DNA from: Bacteroidales bacterium
GTDB taxonomy: Bacteria > Bacteroidota > Bacteroidia > Bacteroidales > F082
Direction: 5' to 3'
DNA length: 64,000 bases
Assembly (NCBI GenBank): GCA_023229135.1
Contig: JALNZT010000024.1
Coordinates: forward strand, 1 to 64,000
The translations under genes and the position numbers were made by a program. The notes under the pieces are model-generated. The model saw only the letters and a program-made list of their open reading frames with translations. It was not told the DNA's origin and did no database searches. Positions 35,888 to 45,695 of the stretch are shown one piece after another. Positions within the stretch are counted from its first letter, which is position 1. Each line of letters begins with the position of its first letter.

Positions 35888-37237
35888 ATGAGAGACCTTA
35901 CTACAGGCAAAGAAGGAAAAATTATACTTGCATTCACTATTCCAATGCTGATTGGCAATGTTTTTCAGCAGCTATATAATATCGTAGACAGCATCATCAT
36001 TGGTCGCTACCTTGGCAATGAAGCACTGGCTGCTGTGGGCGCAAGTTTCCCATTGATTTTCACACTTATTTCTATGATAATAGGAGTGGCCACAGGCACC
36101 ACCATTATTATAGCGCAATATTATGGCGCCAAAAATATTGACAAGGTGCAGCATGCCATAGAAACCATGTATCTCTTTATCTTTGCGGCTTCGGCGCTGC
36201 TTACCGTTGTTGGAAACCTGTTTAGCACGGCTATTTTCAGACTTATTGATCTGCCCGAGGAAGTGATTCCGGAAGCGGTAGCCTATTTCAACATCTACGC
36301 ACTTGGTTTTGTATTTTTCTTTGGATTTCAGGGGACAAGTGCCATTTTGAGAGGACTTGGCGACTCTAAAACCCCACTTTACTTTTTAATTGTGGCTACG
36401 CTGATCAATATTGTCCTTGACTTATTGTTCGTGGTGACCTTTGGCTGGGGAATTGAGGGAGTGGCTTTTGCGACTATTATTTCGCAGGCCGGCGCATTTT
36501 TTTCAATTATTTTTTACCTGAATCGCTATCACCAAGTGTTACGCTTCAAAATGTTTGGCCTGCGCTTCGATAAGGGAATATTTATCAAAAGTCTTAAAAT
36601 TGGTTTGCCTACAGGCTTTCAGCAAACTTTTGTGGCTGTGGGGATGCTGGCACTTTACAAGGTGGTAAATATGTTTGGAACCAGCGTAATTGCTGCCTAC
36701 TCGGTGGCGATGCGTCTCGATTCTTTTGCATCGCTTCCCGCCATGAATTTTAGTGCTGCCCTATCCTCTTTCGTAGGACAAAATATTGGTGCCAACAAGC
36801 CCGAAAGGGTGCGCAGCGGCATGATAGCTACTTTGCGCATGACTACAACAATTTCTATAGCCGTTACCATTCTGGCCTGGCTGTTTGCCGAACCAATTAT
36901 GCAAGTTTTCACAACTGATCAGGCCGTGGTGGAAGCCGGCAAAGAATACCTGTATATTGTAAGCAGTTTTTATATCCTTTTCTCGGCTATGTTTGTGATG
37001 AACGGCCTTTTGCGCGGAGCCGGCGACACCCTGATTCCCATGTTTATCACGCTATTTGGGCTTTGGATAATCCGAATCCCGGCGTCCTATATTTTGGCAG
37101 AACATTTTGGCCCGAAGGGAATTTGGTGGGGAATTCCTATCGCCTGGGCTATTGGAGCAGGATTTTCTTACCTGTATTACCTGACAGGACGCTGGAAAAC
37201 AAAATCTGTGATAAAAACTGTAGATAGAAGCTCCTGA
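35888..37237 (+). CDS. MATE family efflux transporter
   Basis: Twelve-helix cation-coupled multidrug exporter, 449 aa. The ATG at 35888 (MRDLTTGKEGKIILAFTIPM) gives the standard MATE N-terminus; the upstream in-frame start overlaps the -7 box. MATE features include PMLIGNVFQQLYNIVDSIIIG at helix 1, VGASFPL, and in the second half GLRFDKGIFIKSLKIGLP and AYSVAMRLDSFASLPAMNFS, with the family GQNIGANKPERV motif. The substrate is unknown. It appears monocistronic. Confidence 0.95.
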   Translation: MRDLTTGKEGKIILAFTIPMLIGNVFQQLYNIVDSIIIGRYLGNEALAAVGASFPLIFTLISMIIGVATGTTIIIAQYYGAKNIDKVQHAIETMYLFIFAASALLTVVGNLFSTAIFRLIDLPEEVIPEAVAYFNIYALGFVFFFGFQGTSAILRGLGDSKTPLYFLIVATLINIVLDLLFVVTFGWGIEGVAFATIISQAGAFFSIIFYLNRYHQVLRFKMFGLRFDKGIFIKSLKIGLPTGFQQTFVAVGMLALYKVVNMFGTSVIAAYSVAMRLDSFASLPAMNFSAALSSFVGQNIGANKPERVRSGMIATLRMTTTISIAVTILAWLFAEPIMQVFTTDQAVVEAGKEYLYIVSSFYILFSAMFVMNGLLRGAGDTLIPMFITLFGLWIIRIPASYILAEHFGPKGIWWGIPIAWAIGAGFSYLYYLTGRWKTKSVIKTVDRSS

Positions 37238-37454
37238 CTTGCATAGCGTTTCAGTATTTCTATATAGTCTGTTGAATTACAAGTCAATAACTTGAGATTT
37301 TTGACCAACGTAATGAAAAGCAAGAAGTGGCTTTCCATTTCGTAAAAGCTTTAAAAAGCTGCTGGAGGAGATTTCTACTTTTACGCTCAATACCGATTAA
37401 GCATGCACACATAGCCTTTGTCTTAGAAAAACACTGTTTCAACATGAAAACTGC

Positions 37455-37462
37455 TAACTTTG
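37455..37462 (+). promoter_or_regulatory. -7 promoter box of the prolyl oligopeptidase gene
   Basis: TAACTTTG matches TAnnTTTG and lies 39 bp before the ATG at 37502. The remaining gap from 37238 holds nothing else recognisable. Confidence 0.45.
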
Positions 37463-37501
37463 CACTTATTCATTTTGATTGGTCATCTAATTCCTTAATT
37501 C

Positions 37502-39619
37502 ATGAAAAAAAACTTTTTACTCACCTTGATCGTTGTATTTGGTATGACAACAATTTCCGCACAACAATTACAGTATCCTGACGCCAGAAAGGCCGATACA
37601 GAAGACATTTATTTTGGTAAAACCGTGAAGGATCCTTACCGCTGGCTCGAAGATGATAATTCTGCCGAAACTGCCGAATGGGTAGCAGCAGAAAACAAAA
37701 TTACACGTGCTTACCTTGATGCTATTCCGTTTAGAGACGCACTCGAAAACCGGCTCGAAACAATTTGGAATTACCCGAAAAGTGGTGTTCCTTTCAAAAA
37801 AGGAGGACATTATTATATCTTCAAAAATGATGGACTCCAAAACCAAAGCGTACTCTATACCATGAAATCTGCCGATGCAGAACCCGTCGTTTTTCTGGAT
37901 CCCAACAACTTTTCAGAAGATGGTACCATCGCCCTGGGAGGCATCAGCCCATCGGCTGACGGAAAATATTTTGCCTACAGCATCAGCCGGGGCGGCAGCG
38001 ACTGGAACGAAATAGTTGTGATGAACCTCAGCGACAAAAGCATGCTGAAAGACACTATCAAATGGGTAAAATTCTCTGGTATTTCGTGGTTTAAAGACGG
38101 ATTTTTTTACAGCTCCTATGATGCTCCAAAAGAAGGCATGGCACTAAAAGGAAGTAATGAATTTCATAAAATTTACTACCACAAACTCGGCACTCCACAA
38201 GCAGACGACAAGTTGATTTTTGATGACAAAGAAAACCCACAACGCAATTTTTATGCCTACCTCACAGAGGATAAGCAGTTTTTGATGGTAAGCGAATCGC
38301 AGGCTACTTCGGGCAATGCACTTTATGTGAAAAACACCGATGATATGAACGCCGATTTCATCAAAATCGCTGATGGTTTTGACAATGAATACAACGTAAT
38401 TGACCATATCGATGGCAAGCTACTTATCAAAACCAACGAAAACGCTCCATTAAATAAGGTGATGCTGGTTGATCCGAAAAACCCGACCAAAGAAAACTGG
38501 AAAACACTGATCGAAGAATCGGAAAATGTATTGGAATCCGTGCAGATGGCTGGCGATTTGATTTACGCCCAATACCTCGTGGATGCCCAAAACAAGGTTT
38601 ACTTTTTTGATTACGAAGGCAATAAAAAAAGCGAACTTCAACTGCCTGCACCCGGCACCATTGCCGGCTTTAGTGCCGACAGGGGTGATAACGAAGCTTT
38701 CTTTGGTTTTACTTCATTCACCTTTCCATCAAGCGTTTACGCTTATGATTTGGCAAGCCAGAAATCAAGCTTGTACAGCGGAAGCGAAGTCGATTTTAAT
38801 CCTGAAGATTATGTAACCAGTCAACAGTTTTTCGCCAGCAAAGACGGCACCAAAATTCCCATGTTTGTGGTGCATCACAAAAACGTGAAAACCGATGGAA
38901 ATAATCCTGTTTTGCTGTATGGCTATGGCGGTTTCAACATCAGCCTTTCACCTTCGTTCAGCGTTTCGAGGCTGCCGTTTTTAGAGCAGGGCGGTATCTT
39001 CGTGATGGTGAACCTGCGCGGCGGCGGCGAATATGGCGATGCCTGGCATAAAGGCGGAACAAAAATGAACAAACAAAATGTGTTCGACGACTTTATTGGT
39101 GCAGCAGAATACCTGATTGACGAAAATTACACCAATCCGACAAAAATTGCCATCATGGGCGGTTCCAACGGCGGATTGCTGGTAGGTGCCTGCATGACGC
39201 AACGTCCTGATTTGTTTAAAGTTGCCATCCCAATAGTAGGCGTGATGGACATGCTTCGCTATCATTTGTTTACCATTGGTTGGGCCTGGGCCGGCGATTA
39301 TGGCCGCAGCGACGACAGCGCCGAAATGTTTGAATATTTATACGGCTATTCTCCGCTGCACACTATTAAAGCAGGTGTAGCATATCCCGCAACCCTTGCC
39401 ATCACCGCCGATCACGACGACCGCGTGGTGCCGGCGCACACTTTTAAGTTTATGGCCGAACTGCAAGCCAAACATAAAGGAGAAAACCCAGTATTGGTGC
39501 GCATAGAAACTCAGGCCGGACATGGCGCCGGAAAACCCACTTCAAAACTCATTGAGGAAAGTGCTGATATGTATGGCTTTATCATGTATGAATTAGGCAT
39601 GAAACCGGATTTTAATTAG
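37502..39619 (+). CDS. Prolyl oligopeptidase, S9A family, exported
   Basis: 705-aa serine peptidase that cleaves after proline in short peptides. A signal peptide (KKNFLLTLIVVFGMTTISAQ) places it in the periplasm. The N-terminal cap starts with the family motif KDPYRWLEDDNSAETAEWV, followed by a seven-bladed propeller. The C-terminal alpha/beta hydrolase has Ser555 in IMGGSNGGLLVGA, the aspartate in ITADHDDRVVPAHT and the histidine in QAGHGAGKP, so the triad is complete. GEYGDAWHKGG is the usual motif before the nucleophile. A perfect terminator follows. Confidence 0.96.
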   Translation: MKKNFLLTLIVVFGMTTISAQQLQYPDARKADTEDIYFGKTVKDPYRWLEDDNSAETAEWVAAENKITRAYLDAIPFRDALENRLETIWNYPKSGVPFKKGGHYYIFKNDGLQNQSVLYTMKSADAEPVVFLDPNNFSEDGTIALGGISPSADGKYFAYSISRGGSDWNEIVVMNLSDKSMLKDTIKWVKFSGISWFKDGFFYSSYDAPKEGMALKGSNEFHKIYYHKLGTPQADDKLIFDDKENPQRNFYAYLTEDKQFLMVSESQATSGNALYVKNTDDMNADFIKIADGFDNEYNVIDHIDGKLLIKTNENAPLNKVMLVDPKNPTKENWKTLIEESENVLESVQMAGDLIYAQYLVDAQNKVYFFDYEGNKKSELQLPAPGTIAGFSADRGDNEAFFGFTSFTFPSSVYAYDLASQKSSLYSGSEVDFNPEDYVTSQQFFASKDGTKIPMFVVHHKNVKTDGNNPVLLYGYGGFNISLSPSFSVSRLPFLEQGGIFVMVNLRGGGEYGDAWHKGGTKMNKQNVFDDFIGAAEYLIDENYTNPTKIAIMGGSNGGLLVGACMTQRPDLFKVAIPIVGVMDMLRYHLFTIGWAWAGDYGRSDDSAEMFEYLYGYSPLHTIKAGVAYPATLAITADHDDRVVPAHTFKFMAELQAKHKGENPVLVRIETQAGHGAGKPTSKLIEESADMYGFIMYELGMKPDFN

Positions 39620-39686
39620 TGACTAAGTGCTGTTTACAACCTATAATATTTAGAAGACTCGATTAATTTTCAGAGGAAAAACTCCC

Positions 39687-39717
39687 AAAAGGCGCGTCAG
39701 ATGACGCGCCTTTTGTG
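39687..39717 (+). terminator. Rho-independent terminator of the prolyl oligopeptidase gene
   Basis: Perfect stem AAAAGGCGCGTCA with a 3-nt loop, closing with GACGCGCCTTTT (39687-39714). Confidence 0.9.
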
Positions 39718-39811
39718 TTAAAATACTATTTAACGATTATTTAACATTAGACTTCGCCTATTAAAGCTGAATTGATTAATATTGCTATCTGAATTCAGAA
39801 ATTATAAACCT

Positions 39812-42052
39812 GTGGAAAACATCTATTTAGTTTTTGTAATTGTTCTTTTTATCCTTGCTATTTCCGATTTGGTGGTTGGCGTAAGCAACGATGCTGTTAA
39901 TTTTCTCAACTCAGCTATAGGTGCACAAGCCGCTCCTGTTAAAGTCATCATGGCTATCGCCGGACTTGGTGTGTTGTTTGGCACCACTTTTTCAAGCGGC
40001 ATGATGGAGATAGCGCGCAGCGGGATTTTTCATCCAGATAAGTTTTATTTCTCCGAAATCATGCTGATTTTCCTTGCGGTAATGATTACCGACGTGATTT
40101 TACTCGACACCTTCAACACCCTTGGGCTGCCTACTTCCACCACTGTTTCTATAGTTTTTGAACTACTCGGTGCATCCGTTGCTATCGCCCTTATGAAGCT
40201 TTCAAGTAACGATTTGCTTATGGGCGACTATATCAACACCTCGAAAGCACTCGCCATAATTTCCGGCATACTTCTCTCGGTAGTGATAGCCTTTACTATT
40301 GGTGCGATAGTCCAGTTTTTCGCGCGCTGGATTTTTTCATTCAAATACGAGAAAAGATTTAAGTATTTCGGAGCATTTTACGGTGGATTTTCAATCACAG
40401 CCATTATCTATTTTATGCTGATAAAGGGCATGAAAGGCGCTTCTTTTATCACCGAAGATGTTACCTTGTGGATCAACTCCAACACCCTGTTAATTATTAG
40501 CGGAAGTTTTATAGGATTTACAGTTCTTTTTCAACTGCTAAACTGGCTCTTCAAACTCAACATATTAAAAATCACGGTTTTGGCAGGCACATTCGCTTTG
40601 GCTATGGCCTTCGCCGGAAACGACCTGGTAAACTTTATTGGTGTGCCACTTGCCGGTTATGCATCCTTCAAAACATTTATTGCTTCACCCGGAGTAGACC
40701 CTAACTTCCTACTGATGACCTCATTGCAGGGAAAGGTAGAAACGCCTACCATCATTTTATTATTGGCAGGACTAATCATGGTGGCAACACTTTTTTTCTC
40801 ACGCAAGGCCAGAGGAGTTGTAAAAACCTCCATCGACCTTAGCCGCCAGGACGGAGGAGAAGAGCGCTTCTCTTCCTCGCAACTCTCGCGTGCTGTCGTA
40901 CGCCTGGCGATCAATATTTCCGACAATGTGTCGCGCTTTGTTCCCATGCCAATCAAGAAGAATATTGATAGGCAATTTCGACTCATAAGTCATGAAAAAG
41001 GGAGCAAGGATTACCCGGCTTTTGATATGTTGCGCGCCTCGGTTAACCTGGTTGTAGCCAGCATTTTAATTGCTTTTGGAACCTCATTAAAACTACCTTT
41101 GTCAACCACTTACGTTACTTTTATGGTGGCTATGGGTACATCGCTTTCCGACAGGGCCTGGGACCGCGAAAGTGCCGTGTATCGTGTTACAGGAGTGTTT
41201 TCGGTTATTGGGGGTTGGTTTTTCACCGCCCTATCAGCTTTCACTGTTGCGTTTCTAGTGGCACTTTTCTTCTACTACGGCAGTATGTACGCTATAGCGG
41301 TGATGATCATGATCGCAATCTACCTGGTTTACCGAACCCACAAAATCCACACCAACCGTGAAGCCTCAAGAGAAGCCGATGCCAACGAGATGGATCAAAT
41401 CAATAACGACAACATCCTGGAACAGTGCGCTATCAGTGTAAATTCCATTATGAATCAAACCCAGCTCGAATACAAAAAGACAATCGCTGCATTGATAGAT
41501 TTTGACGTGAAAGCACTGAAAAAGATCTCTAAAAATGCAGATAAAATTGAACAGGATGCCAAACACAAAAAGAATTCTGTCACCCAAATAATTGCTAAAC
41601 TTAGAGAAGACGCGCTCGAAAGCGGCCATTATTATGTGCAGGTGCTCGATTATTTAAGGGAAATATTGCATAGTCTTAACTTTATTGTGAAACCGGTTTA
41701 CAGCCATATCAACAACAATCACAAAGAGTTTAGAACCGCACAACTCAATGAACTTAAAATACTTAGCCAATATCTGGGTAATTTCTTCACCCATATCACC
41801 ACAGATATAAGAGAAGCAAACTTTACGAATCAGGAGAATATTGCCGGCGAACAACAAAAGTTGCTCAACCTGATTGACCTTTTCAGGAAAAACGAGGTAA
41901 AACGTATTAAAAAAGAAGCCGGCAGCACCCGCAACAGCTTGCTCTTTATGACAATTTTGCAGGAAACCAAAAATCTTTGCCTGTTCAGTTTCAACCTGTA
42001 TAAATCACAAAGGGACTTTGTTTCCTATCAGTCGCCCAAAAAAAATATGTAG
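39812..42052 (+). CDS. PiT-family inorganic phosphate transporter with PhoU-like C-terminus
   Basis: About 746 aa. I take the GTG at 39812, because the sequence from there (ENIYLVFVIVLFILAISDLV) matches how Bacteroidota PiT proteins begin; a TTG at 39782 is the other option. The PiT signatures VGVSNDAVNFLNSAIG (first repeat) and FAGNDLVNFIGVPLAG (second repeat) carry the conserved GxxNDxxN phosphate-binding motifs. About twelve helices extend to residue 520. The last ~200 residues are soluble and helical (KKTIAALIDFDVKALKKISK), a PhoU-like domain that probably gates transport. Phosphate or a similar anion is the expected substrate. Confidence 0.9.
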   Translation: MENIYLVFVIVLFILAISDLVVGVSNDAVNFLNSAIGAQAAPVKVIMAIAGLGVLFGTTFSSGMMEIARSGIFHPDKFYFSEIMLIFLAVMITDVILLDTFNTLGLPTSTTVSIVFELLGASVAIALMKLSSNDLLMGDYINTSKALAIISGILLSVVIAFTIGAIVQFFARWIFSFKYEKRFKYFGAFYGGFSITAIIYFMLIKGMKGASFITEDVTLWINSNTLLIISGSFIGFTVLFQLLNWLFKLNILKITVLAGTFALAMAFAGNDLVNFIGVPLAGYASFKTFIASPGVDPNFLLMTSLQGKVETPTIILLLAGLIMVATLFFSRKARGVVKTSIDLSRQDGGEERFSSSQLSRAVVRLAINISDNVSRFVPMPIKKNIDRQFRLISHEKGSKDYPAFDMLRASVNLVVASILIAFGTSLKLPLSTTYVTFMVAMGTSLSDRAWDRESAVYRVTGVFSVIGGWFFTALSAFTVAFLVALFFYYGSMYAIAVMIMIAIYLVYRTHKIHTNREASREADANEMDQINNDNILEQCAISVNSIMNQTQLEYKKTIAALIDFDVKALKKISKNADKIEQDAKHKKNSVTQIIAKLREDALESGHYYVQVLDYLREILHSLNFIVKPVYSHINNNHKEFRTAQLNELKILSQYLGNFFTHITTDIREANFTNQENIAGEQQKLLNLIDLFRKNEVKRIKKEAGSTRNSLLFMTILQETKNLCLFSFNLYKSQRDFVSYQSPKKNM

Positions 42053-42117
42053 CGCTAAATTTTAAAGCTTACCAGCCGGAAATGATTAAAAAAATTTAAG
42101 AAAGTGAAGTGATTTCA

Positions 42118-42149
42118 TGGATGAAGAAATTTTTTGTTTTCTTCATCCA
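42118..42149. promoter_or_regulatory. Perfect inverted repeat upstream of the AAA/TOPRIM-like pair
   Basis: TGGATGAAGAAA (42118-42129) is the reverse complement of TTTCTTCATCCA (ending 42149), with an 8-nt T-rich loop. It is 25 bp upstream of the ATPase ATG and 65 bp past the phosphate transporter. Either a terminator for the latter or an operator for the pair; no clear T-run follows the stem. Confidence 0.55.
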
Positions 42150-42174
42150 CATAAAAATATAAATTTTTAAGTCA

Positions 42175-43359
42175 ATGAAAATAGAAAGTATAAAGCTAAG
42201 GAATTTCAAATCTTTCAAGGCACTGGAAATTAATAACTTGCCAAATTTAATGATTCTGATTGGTGCTAACGGTGCTGGCAAAACTACCTTTTTTGATGTT
42301 TTGGGCTTTTTAAGTGATGCGTTGAAAAATAATATCAGACAGGCACTGGCCAAAAGAGGGGGATTTAAAGAAGTCATAACGCGTGGCCAAAGCGGATTTA
42401 TTGAATTTGAGCTTCAATTTAGGTTAAACATAGCCGGCAAGAATCGTTTGATAACCTATTTGCTTCAAATTGGCAATGAAGCTGGAAAACCTTATATCAA
42501 TCGTGAAATATTACGATATAAACGAGGTGCTTATGGCTCTCCGTTCCATTTCCTTGATTTTTCAAGGGGAGTTGGTTTTGCTATTAACAACGAAGAAGAC
42601 TTTGACAAACCCGATGAGGAACTGGAACGTGAAGAACAGAAGTTAGGGTCAGAAGATATTTTAGCCATCAAAGGCTTAGGTCAATTTGAACGATTCAAGG
42701 CGGCAAGTGCATTTCGGAATTTTATTGAAAGCTGGCATGTTTCTGACTTTCATATAGAACTAGCAAGGCCAAGCCGTGAAGTCGGTTATGCCGAACATCT
42801 TTCTGAATCAGGAGAAAATTTAGCACTGGTAGCTCAATATTTATTTGAAAATCACAAAAATACATTCAAAGATATCTTAGTGAAAATGCAACAGCGAGTG
42901 CCTGGCATAGAAAAAGTTGAAGCAGAAACGACTGTTGATGGCAGAATTGTGCTGCGCTTTAAAGATGGTGCGTTCAAGGATCCTTTTGTAGCAAATTACG
43001 TTTCGGATGGCACTATTAAAATGTTTGCTTACCTTTTAATGTTGTATGACCCTGATCCTCATCCGTTACTGTGTGTAGAAGAACCTGAAAATCAACTTTA
43101 TCCGACATTGCTACACGAGCTACTGGAGGAATTCAGGTTGTATGCTGAAAGAGGAGGACAGGTTTTTGTAACTTCTCATTCTCCGGATTTTATCAATGGT
43201 GCAACACCTGAAGAAGTTTTTTGGCTAGTCAAAAAAGACGGTTTTTCTCAAGTTTTTAGAGCATCAGAATCGTCTGAAATTGTTGCTTTATATAAAGAAG
43301 GCGACAAATTAGGCTATTTATGGAAAGAGAATTATTTGAAAATGAGCAACCCAAACTAA
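42175..43359 (+). CDS. AAA ATPase (AAA_21/OLD-like, ABC-type head), first gene of a candidate defence pair
   Basis: 394 aa, SMC/OLD-like ATPase. Walker A is LIGANGAGKTTFFD (about residues 29-41). A signature-like segment is NYVSDGTIKMFAYLL (about 277). Walker B is LLCVEEPENQLYP (about 298-310), with two glutamates, and the H-loop is VFVTSHSPDF (about 331). There is no coiled-coil arm or nuclease domain in this chain; between Walker A and signature are about 230 residues of mixed structure (FHFLDFSRGVGFAINNEEDF). The next gene starts 7 bp later. ATPases of this kind paired with a TOPRIM-like partner occur in several phage defence systems. Confidence 0.85.
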   Translation: MKIESIKLRNFKSFKALEINNLPNLMILIGANGAGKTTFFDVLGFLSDALKNNIRQALAKRGGFKEVITRGQSGFIEFELQFRLNIAGKNRLITYLLQIGNEAGKPYINREILRYKRGAYGSPFHFLDFSRGVGFAINNEEDFDKPDEELEREEQKLGSEDILAIKGLGQFERFKAASAFRNFIESWHVSDFHIELARPSREVGYAEHLSESGENLALVAQYLFENHKNTFKDILVKMQQRVPGIEKVEAETTVDGRIVLRFKDGAFKDPFVANYVSDGTIKMFAYLLMLYDPDPHPLLCVEEPENQLYPTLLHELLEEFRLYAERGGQVFVTSHSPDFINGATPEEVFWLVKKDGFSQVFRASESSEIVALYKEGDKLGYLWKENYLKMSNPN

Positions 43360-43366
43360 TTTTCAA

Positions 43367-43927
43367 ATGCGCTTAGAAATTTTAACAGAAGAAAAATCTA
43401 TGGAAGTTTTCCTCCGTGGATTATTGCCACGCATATTACTTGACACCTTTGTTTTAGATTCCAATTGTTTCATACACAGCCACGAAGGGAAAAGTCACTT
43501 AGTAAAATCAATTCCCAGAAAAATGAAGGCCTACCCAAAATTTCCAGAGGAGGTGAGGGTATTAATCATTCACGACCAGGATTCCAATGACTGCATAAAG
43601 TTGAAAAATAAATTAACAAAACTGTGTTCGGCAGAATTACATTGTCTGGTCAGGATTGCATGCAGAGAATTGGAAAATTGGTATTTGGGCGACTTCAAAG
43701 CTATTGAATGTGTTTTCCCAGAAGTTAATGCCGCGAAATATTTAGGAAAAGCTAAGTACAGAACAGCTGATAGACTAACTGGTGCAGAAGAAATTAAAAA
43801 ATTATCTAAAGAATTCTCAAAAACACAAACTGCCAGGGAAATTGGAAAGGTTATTGATTTCAAAAATAATAAATCAGTGAGTTTTAATCATTTTATCTCT
43901 GGCCTGCAAAAATTACTGGCCTATTGA
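43367..43927 (+). CDS. DUF4276-like protein with TOPRIM-type acidic motifs, partner of the AAA ATPase
   Basis: 186 aa. It starts with MRLEILTEEKSMEVFLRGLL, where Glu8/Glu9 sit where a TOPRIM-fold Glu would be, followed by VRVLIIHDQDSNDCIKL with Asp70, Asp72 and Asp75, the DxD metal-binding position. LVRIACRELENWYLGDFKAI (about 105-124) is a segment I associate with DUF4276 proteins that accompany AAA_21 ATPases. It begins 7 bp after the ATPase stop. A nuclease-like effector switched by the ATPase is the likely role (inference). Family assignment is from motif memory, not a search. Confidence 0.6.
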   Translation: MRLEILTEEKSMEVFLRGLLPRILLDTFVLDSNCFIHSHEGKSHLVKSIPRKMKAYPKFPEEVRVLIIHDQDSNDCIKLKNKLTKLCSAELHCLVRIACRELENWYLGDFKAIECVFPEVNAAKYLGKAKYRTADRLTGAEEIKKLSKEFSKTQTAREIGKVIDFKNNKSVSFNHFISGLQKLLAY

Positions 43928-44029
43928 AATCAATTAACAAACCCATCTCAAGCACCTTTACCGAAAATCCCTGATGTCAGAAGTGTTTTCCAGAGATTCA
44001 TGCAGAAATAATCTTAGCTTTACCTCCTA

Positions 44030-45631
44030 ATGAAAACATTGAAGCAAATATTCCCTCCCTTGCTTTTATTGATGATTCTATATGTGCAAATAGTCTCATT
44101 ATATGTTAATTACAGCATATATGACAGCCGCGAATTAGCTATACTTTTTGCGTGGATTCCACTATTTACCTTGCCTTATATACTAACGAGAAAGAAAGTT
44201 ATTTATAAAATTGCTGTCACTTTATTCTTTGTCGCAGGCTTTATCAACTTATCACATTTGCTAATCTTAAAAGGCCCGGTTACAGCATCCAGTTTATTCA
44301 TTTTACTGAACACAAACATTCGTGAAGCCAGCGAATTCATGGAATTGAAATCCAGTGGATTAATGCTTTTGACTATCCCCTACTTGCTCTTATTTGTGAT
44401 TGCTGCGAGAAATGTAAAACCAGTAAAAATACATCCAAAAAACAGCTATATAATTATCATTGTATTGTTATTTTCTTCCATCTTTCTTGCCGAGAATTTG
44501 ATCCACGGAAGACTCATTAGAAAGGGGATTCCGCAAACAGCTAAGGCATTGGTTTCTTTCGCTGACGAGATAAAAACCTATAAGGCTTTAAAGAAAAGAA
44601 AAGTGACAAAACATGAAGTTGATTTTAAGACCTCCGAATTGGAACAACAAACTTTTGTGTTAATCATTGGAGAATCCTGCAACAGAAACCATATGTCGCT
44701 CTATAATTACGCGAAAAAGACAAACCCTAAACTTGAGCAAAGGAACGATATAATCGTATTCAACAATGTAGTGAGTCCTTACTCAAACACTTTAGGCTCT
44801 GTACTATCCGCCCTAACAGAATCTAATCTGGAAAACAAAATGGGCTTCGACAAGAGCGTCAGCCTAATTGATATTTTTCATTCCATCAACTTCAAAACGT
44901 TTTGGTTGTCAAACCAGTCTCCAATTGGTATTTGGGACAATGCAATCTACAATTTAGCGCAAACCTCCGATGTTTCAATTTTCGTTAATAATGCTGGAAA
45001 TACCTCATTTGAAAGCACTTACTTATCTTCTTATGACGAGCGACTTTTCGGAACGCTGCATACGGCATTAAAAGATGATTCACAGAATAAATTTATTGTT
45101 ATTCATTTAATGGGCAGCCATTCCGCTTACTCTAAACGATATCCACCTGATTATGATGTGTTTACAAGTCATACAAACAATAAAGAACAACTCATCAACG
45201 CCTATGACAATTCCATTTTGTATAATGATTTTATCGTGGACAGCATGTTCAACATCTTAAGTTATTATAGTTCACAAACTTACGAAACCATTAGTTCGTG
45301 TATTTACTTTTCTGACCATGGAGAAAATGTGTATGACGAAAATGATAATGCCGGCCATGATTATTCAGGTTCCATGCCAAAATCAAATGTGGAAATTCCT
45401 TTTATCGTCTGGCTTTCAACTGAATATAAAAATAAATTCAGCGAAAAAAATTCGGCGATTTTATCAAATACTGATTTACCTTTTGTGAGCGACGACTTGT
45501 TTCATGCCGTCTTAGATTTGAATGATATAACCTCCAAAATCTATTCAAAAAACCGAAGCTTATTTAACCCTGATTTTAATGCTGAAAGACGGCGAATACT
45601 GGAAGACAATATGGATTATGATTTAAAATGA
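44030..45631 (+). CDS. Phosphoethanolamine transferase (EptA-like, sulfatase fold)
   Basis: 533-aa inner-membrane enzyme that moves phosphoethanolamine from phosphatidylethanolamine to lipid A or another glycan. The N-terminal ~165 residues form five membrane helices. The periplasmic domain has FVLIIGESCNRNHMSLYNY with the zinc-binding Glu215, the probable nucleophile Thr254 in SPYSNTLGSV, LMGSHSAY (about residue 363), and the metal ligands Asp429/His430 in FSDHGENVYDE. The family's usual GESxRxxH reads GESCNRNH. Such enzymes often give polymyxin resistance; the exact acceptor is not known here. It is 102 bp downstream of the candidate defence pair and seems unrelated to it. Confidence 0.88.
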   Translation: MKTLKQIFPPLLLLMILYVQIVSLYVNYSIYDSRELAILFAWIPLFTLPYILTRKKVIYKIAVTLFFVAGFINLSHLLILKGPVTASSLFILLNTNIREASEFMELKSSGLMLLTIPYLLLFVIAARNVKPVKIHPKNSYIIIIVLLFSSIFLAENLIHGRLIRKGIPQTAKALVSFADEIKTYKALKKRKVTKHEVDFKTSELEQQTFVLIIGESCNRNHMSLYNYAKKTNPKLEQRNDIIVFNNVVSPYSNTLGSVLSALTESNLENKMGFDKSVSLIDIFHSINFKTFWLSNQSPIGIWDNAIYNLAQTSDVSIFVNNAGNTSFESTYLSSYDERLFGTLHTALKDDSQNKFIVIHLMGSHSAYSKRYPPDYDVFTSHTNNKEQLINAYDNSILYNDFIVDSMFNILSYYSSQTYETISSCIYFSDHGENVYDENDNAGHDYSGSMPKSNVEIPFIVWLSTEYKNKFSEKNSAILSNTDLPFVSDDLFHAVLDLNDITSKIYSKNRSLFNPDFNAERRRILEDNMDYDLK

Positions 45632-45695
45632 GTTTTGCTTCAAAAAACTTGAGGGCATTCCTTTATAATTCAGCTGAAAAACACCTCATATCTCC

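Noticed and set aside
35474..35888. Two plus-strand ORFs (69 and 84 aa)
   Set aside because: They lie across RNase P RNA (minus strand) and its 5' flank and show no protein-like pattern.
37327..37581. 84-aa ORF before the prolyl oligopeptidase
   Set aside because: Overlaps the promoter and signal-peptide codons of the real gene in another frame.
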